From NCBI GenBank assembly GCA_024349245.1, contig JALDNG010000049.1:310001-374000 (forward strand): 64,000 nt of DNA. The letters are read 5' to 3'. Shown here piece by piece: positions 58,811-64,000 of this stretch (its first letter is position 1; the number at the start of each line of letters is the position of its first letter). The notes beneath the pieces are model-generated. The model saw nothing but the letters and a program-made list of their open reading frames with translations. It searched no databases and was not told the DNA's origin. Origin of the DNA: Neodontobutis hainanensis (lineage: Eukaryota; Chordata; Actinopteri; Gobiiformes; Odontobutidae). A program made the position numbers and the translations under genes.

Positions 58811-61800
58811 CTGGGAAAAAAAGAAACAGTGAAAATGAACATTCAGATGGTTAGCAGAGGTGCTGATGTTAATATATTTTTCAGTATGACTTATAACTAG
58901 CTTAGGGATGTTGTGGTGGGGCACTTGTGTGGCCCAGTTAGGTGCTAATTGTCACTGAACTGTAGAGAAGGGTTTAGTGTGACTGAAGGAGGGTTTTAAT
59001 GTCCCGGCGCTTCCTGCTTTCTATGGAGTCAGAAGAGAGGAGCTTCTCAATGTGGTGGCAGGTGGCCAGGCTGCTGCGGCTGTTATTATAGCATAGGGGG
59101 GGTGCTCGGCCTCACCAGTAATCCTCCTGCACTACACCTGACAGCTGACACCTGCACAAAGCTAATCCTGCTACAATATGTCTGCATCTTTCTGAAAATG
59201 GGCAATTCACATCTGTGACTGATAAGGCAAGATCTATAGTAAATTTGTATTGAACAAACTATATTTTCCTACTTTGTTTTTAAGGTTATGTTTAAAATAA
59301 TGCTGATCCCAGCCCTTAAGATTTTGTGGTGCAAGGCACAGTTTAGTTAGATGTTCCCCCAGTGCTGTGTGGGTATCTTTCATTTCAATGCATTTGTGTT
59401 TTTTCTGTAGTTTGAGATATTATCAGATAAGCTGTTAATAAAGTGATGCCTGTGATATCAAATTTCTCTGGGGCAAAGCTGTTCTGTAATAAATGATAAA
59501 AAAGACCAACAATGTGCCAGAATCAACTAAACTTCTTTTGAACCTGCTTTAACAAGTACATCTTAATCCTTAATGTCTGTGTTAAATTAAAAGTCCAATT
59601 TTATGTCTCAACTCTCTCTTGTGTAAGGCTATAACTAAAAATCAATTTCCTCTAAGTAGCAAAGTTGAAAGTTGTGTTTTTGTCAAAGGAACTCTCATAT
59701 CCTGGTTTCTCTACTGTTTAGAAGGTCTTTTTTATTCCTTCTCATTCAGATTCCCTCATGGGCCATAGCGAAGGCATGGTTAGAACAGTTTCAATCAATA
59801 CTAAAATTCTAAAATAAGTTCATATTTACATTAATATTAATAATTTTCTCATAATGTGAATACTCACTATGTGCTGTCCAAAGCTGACCTGTAACACTCA
59901 GAGAACAGTTGAAATGCACAACAACGCCACAGGGAGAAATTTAAGACAACTTATTGAAATTCCTCCAAGAAAATAAAGTGCTTTCACAAGTTTAACATGG
60001 GATAACAAGCATCCCACACCCACTTGTGCAAATAAACTTCTCATTTTGGCAAAGGCTTAATGAGGATGTATTAATGTATTTGACTTTAATTGACCTAACT
60101 GTCAGTTATCTTGGTGGATTGCATTGTCTCATCTGAACAAGAATATGCAATATAATCAAACACTGGCAACTACCATACCCTATTAAACTTCCAATATGAC
60201 TTCCATATGACTACTGTAGAGTCAGCTCAGTCCTGTGTGTTTTCACCTGGCCCACTATTTCCTCTGTGATTGTATTTTTCTTTTTTGCTGCAAAAGCAGA
60301 AGGGCTGGAACTCAATGGTATTGACAAAACAATTTAACAGTTAAGTTAAAAAACACAAACAAATAAGACTCACATTTTCTTAGTTAAACATATCCTCACT
60401 ATCACTGTTTTTGGTGTCCCAGGAAACCTGAAGGCTGCATTGGCAGTCAGAAACTTGAGCTTTGATGCCAAAGCTTTGTATGCATTTATATTTTTCTAAT
60501 ATGTACCATTTTGTCTGAGCTTCTTTACCTGTCCTGCATCTCTGACTGTCTAGACTTGGTTTGTATCTAATTATGGAAATGACCTCCTGACATCTCCTCT
60601 TCTTGTCTTAAAGTGGATAACTCAGATGATGGCAGGAGACAGAGATTCCGTTTGATGAAGCAACAGGTCAATAATACTATCTTCTCACTCAAGTTGCTTT
60701 AAAGATGCTGTGTGTGTTTCAAATAGCATGACTGTCTAACAGTATCATACAAACACAGTAACATTTTATGAACAGCAACTGAGGGATTCCCTCATTCCTC
60801 AAATATGACTCAACTTTGAGTAACCATAAGCTGACATGTATTGAAGGGTGTAATGTTCTACAAGGCATGATACAATTCCCTGCTTTTTTCCACTATATTT
60901 CTAGAGACAACTGTAGCTGCTCAGACAATGTAGTCCTGACAGAAAATAAATAAAAACCCACTTCAAATCACATGCTGGTTTATCCTTGGAAATGCTACCA
61001 AACAGTATCCATCTGTGTGTCTTTTCTGGCTGTGACACACTCTCTCCATGTCCTGCAGCCATCCAGCTTAAACACACTGCCGTCATACATGGACAGAATG
61101 TGTTCTCTGTGTCTCCAGGAAATGTCTCTGAAGACATTCTTTATGACTCACACACCTCCTACACTCCCAGTCCAGCCTGAAAATACCACTCATCTTACAA
61201 TACTACACTGTCAATTACTCACTACACATGGGAACTGGGGTATTTTTCCAAAAATTAAGCCTAACCTAATCTAGAAACTTTTGAACAAGTCTTTATACCA
61301 CTGATTAAAAGTGCATATGTGCAACTCTATTTGATGCTTGTAATCCAAGGCAGTTATTATTCATTTTGTATTCTGGGGGAAAGACAATATTATTATAATT
61401 TATTGAAAAAAACAACAAGCTGACTACACCACTGGTGTCCAGACTCAAAGTGTGGAGGGGCAGCAAAATTAAATAAGAAACTAAGACTGTGACAAATCCA
61501 ACTAAAACCTGTTCAAATCCATCTAAAACATGTTTAAATTCAACTAAAACCTGTTCAAATCCTTATAAAACATGTACAAATCCATATAAAGCCTGTTTAA
61601 ATCCATTTAAAGCCTGTTCAAATCCAACTAAAACCTATTCAAAGTCATCTAAAACAAATTCAAATTCAATATAAATGCATATATAACATGTTCAAATTGA
61701 TATAAAACATGTTCAAAACCAACAAAAACCTGTTCTAGTCCAGCTAAAACCTGTTCAAATCCATCTAAACCTATTTCAAGTCCAACTAAAATCTGTTCAA

Positions 61801-64000
61801 ATCCATATAAAACCTGTTCAAATCCAACTATAACCTTTTTTGTTGAAACGTCCTTCTTCATCACTTTGAATCTGCAAACACAATGCTACCTGACATGCAG
61901 AAATAGAGAAGCCTCAAAACCAACCATACAATAACAATGAAATGTGCTGAGTTGCAAAGCTTTTTAAATGAGATCAATCTGTGACATGCAAACATGGTGA
62001 GCAGACATAATGGAGGATGTAATACATTTTATGGGGCTATTTATGAAGGAAAGGGGAAATGTTCTTTGTGTTGAAGTGCAAAAGGCCCTGACAGAAAGAG
62101 AAATAACTAACATGACTTAACTTGCAAAAGGAAATACAAATGCTAAAATCTGCAGCACAGTTTTTGGCTCATTTAAAATGCATGGCTCTCTGACTACTTT
62201 ATTTCAGTAATAGATTATTTCAGTTAGGTCAAGTCACAGGCTTGTCTCCTTTTTTTGCATAATGAGGGGAAAGTACAGAAACGGTACAAATTGCAATGAA
62301 GCATTATTCTTTTATGCTTAGACAGTTGCTTTATGTGTTGTGGTTGTTTTAAGCTAATTTACTAATCTCCCTATTTCAACACGTCTTTACAACAGCCTCA
62401 GTCTTTCTCTGGGTGTCCCCCAATTACCCCTTTGAGCAAAAAGCATTTGGACAAAAAAATGAAGTCTTCTGCCTTCACTGAGACCATTTCATTGCAAACA
62501 TAAACAGATTAAATGTTCTAACATTTTTATATACAACTGATGTCTGTGGACAAGACAAAGGCACAGAGCAACCACAGAAAGACTATCACCACTCCACATG
62601 AACAAGCCCATTAGTTTTATACTGCAAGCCATCACTTAGCCTGAGACATAACAACATTGAGGCTTTTATTATGGCCTGTAAAGGGCTGCAGAATCAAAGC
62701 ATCAAAACTATACACCACACACAGATGGACACACCCGTTGCACAGTACTCTGTTTTGTCTATAATTAGACAACCTTCATGTCGATATAATTCTTCAGAAA
62801 GTATCTTTAACAAAAATCTACTACAGAAATTATTTATCAGAAATACAAAACTATACAAGTCTGATGCAATGGTTAGAATTGTCTGGAAGCCAGATGTGTT
62901 GCAAACTATAGTTTGCAGTCTGGCGCCATTAAGTGTTTATGCTTCATTTTTACATATTAAGGACTTGAGCAAATATCAAAAACTTTGCTTCACCCAAAGC
63001 CGTTTGAGATGATTTATATGCAGCATCAGCAACTCCCACACTTGATATTTAATGCCTCTATTATGGATGTGCAAATTCATAACAGTGGAACTTACAAGAG
63101 CTGAACGGATGTTAAAGTTCTCTCATTCTTTGCTGTTTTTATTTGCTGGTAATTTGTAGCTGAATCAAAGTGGAACAAGGCTTGGCAGCCTCCTTTGGGA
63201 AACTAGTGAACGACTGGCAAAGAGGCTGGATCAAACGATACACAGTGAGAGGGCTGGATGCACCATTTTCATGCTGTCACAAAACTTGCTAGAGTTTAGC
63301 CAGGGCCAGAGTGGGAGGAGAGGTGATGCAACTGAAGTGATAAAGCACATTAAATAAAGAACAAACACTCCTTATTCCAAAATACTGAATGAAATACAAC
63401 CAAAATGTGTTAAGGCAGAAGAACAAAGAATCCACACTAATGAACTGTGGATGTTTCCCTCACTTCCTGTCAGAAAACAAGACAACCAAGTATTCTCTCA
63501 TCGTGCAAACACAGAAAGCACATGGGAAAACATTCTTGCCCTGTAGCTTAAAGTATACACAAACGCAGCATTGGAGTCAAATTATCAAGCATATGCACAA
63601 ATCTACAGCTTTGATATCAGCATCGGCACATGTCCCTAGCACTTGTAACTCAGCTCCATCCAGCACTTCATAACATGTCATTAGAAACCAGTGTTCAATG
63701 TGATAACTGCCAATTGGCTCATTTCCTGAAGTCAAGCTTTATTTCAGCCACTGAATCTCAACCAATGCTGCCAGCTGTAAAGTGGGTGCATGTGGAGAGT
63801 CATTATTGTAAATGCAACACTTCTGAGCACTTCTGAAGCCCACAGGGATCCGCTCCTGTTGCTGCAACACACCATTCTATCAGGAGCAGACTGTAAACAG
63901 CAGCATCTGCAAGGAAACAGTAACGGAGGCAGCTACAGGGCATGCTGGTGTGTGTGACAGAGAGCTCTTCATAAATATTACATACACAATTAAATAGCCC
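58811..64000 (-). other. col5a3 intron 1 (partial); exon 1 not found
   Basis: From the exon 2 acceptor to the window edge I find no signal-peptide exon with a donor of suitable phase on the minus strand. Intron 1 is therefore at least 5.2 kb. It holds the 21-bp minisatellite at 61,492-61,834; otherwise AT-rich DNA with only short unrecognised ORFs. Confidence 0.7.
61492..61834. repeat. 21-bp minisatellite, about 16 imperfect copies
   Basis: Tandem units close to AAACCTGTTCAAATCCAACT plus one base repeat with substitutions over about 340 bp. Because the unit is 7 codons, it makes an accidental repetitive frame (NPxKTCS-like) on the plus strand. It is variable in the middle (61,650-61,720) and cleaner at both ends. 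Confidence 0.93.

Noticed and set aside
61489..61864. Repeat-protein or CRISPR-like reading of the tandem array
   Set aside because: The 21-bp units are contiguous with no spacers, and the peptide repeat is only a by-product of a period divisible by three. It is a minisatellite.
62671..63012. 113-codon plus-strand ORF in intron 1
   Set aside because: No motif recognised and no supporting context; probably a chance frame.

Overview
The window looks like teleost nuclear DNA. It has vertebrate split genes with GT-AG introns, a tRNA-derived SINE of a type common in ray-finned fish, a decayed LINE, and many AT-rich microsatellites. Two genes are visible, both on the minus strand, so they read from high to low coordinates. 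Everything else is intron or intergenic DNA in which I could support no further gene.

(1) Fibrillar procollagen gene of the V/XI clade, about 58.8 kb down to 34.6 kb. I found 66 coding exons, numbered 2 to 67 on the assumption that one signal-peptide exon lies beyond the window edge. Every junction keeps frame. The order is a thrombospondin-N-like domain (exons 2-5), an acidic/basic variable region (6-8), an interrupted minor helix and N-telopeptide (9-14), an uninterrupted 1,011-residue Gly-X-Y helix (14-63), a C-telopeptide with a polybasic cleavage motif, and a C-propeptide ending in a TAG stop at 34,610-34,612. Compared with remembered human chains, the C-propeptide (GMEEVFA, GETCLYPDK, DVA.DFG..NQKFGF ending in CFSG), the Lys-rich variable segment and the 67-exon count fit pro-alpha3(V), so I call it col5a3. 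COL11A1 and COL5A1 are the alternatives.

(2) Olfactomedin/noelin gene, partial, at the low-coordinate end. An exon at 1-154 encodes the N-terminus MSVPMLKIGAV..., characteristic of one promoter of the OLFM1/2/3 family. A second first exon about 16 kb upstream (16,476-16,532) encodes a 19-residue signal peptide ending at a good splice donor inside a CpG-richer block. Shared downstream exons lie beyond the left edge. The N-terminal details (NGT...SERI) and the collagen neighbour suggest olfm2.

The collagen-then-olfactomedin order on one strand matches COL5A3-OLFM2, COL5A1-OLFM1 and COL11A1-OLFM3 in human, that is, a linkage older than the vertebrate genome duplications.

Layout: 1-16.5 kb, olfm2 alternative promoters and the intron between them; 16.5-17.0 kb, distal olfm2 promoter/5'UTR; 17.0-34.6 kb, intergenic; 34.6-58.8 kb, col5a3 exons; 58.8-64 kb, col5a3 intron 1 with a 21-bp minisatellite. 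I found no novel multi-gene system. The most interesting items are the two olfm2 promoters, the Lys-rich 405-bp col5a3 exon with an unusual acceptor, the C-propeptide lacking one cysteine, a perfect 21-bp hairpin, and the minisatellite.
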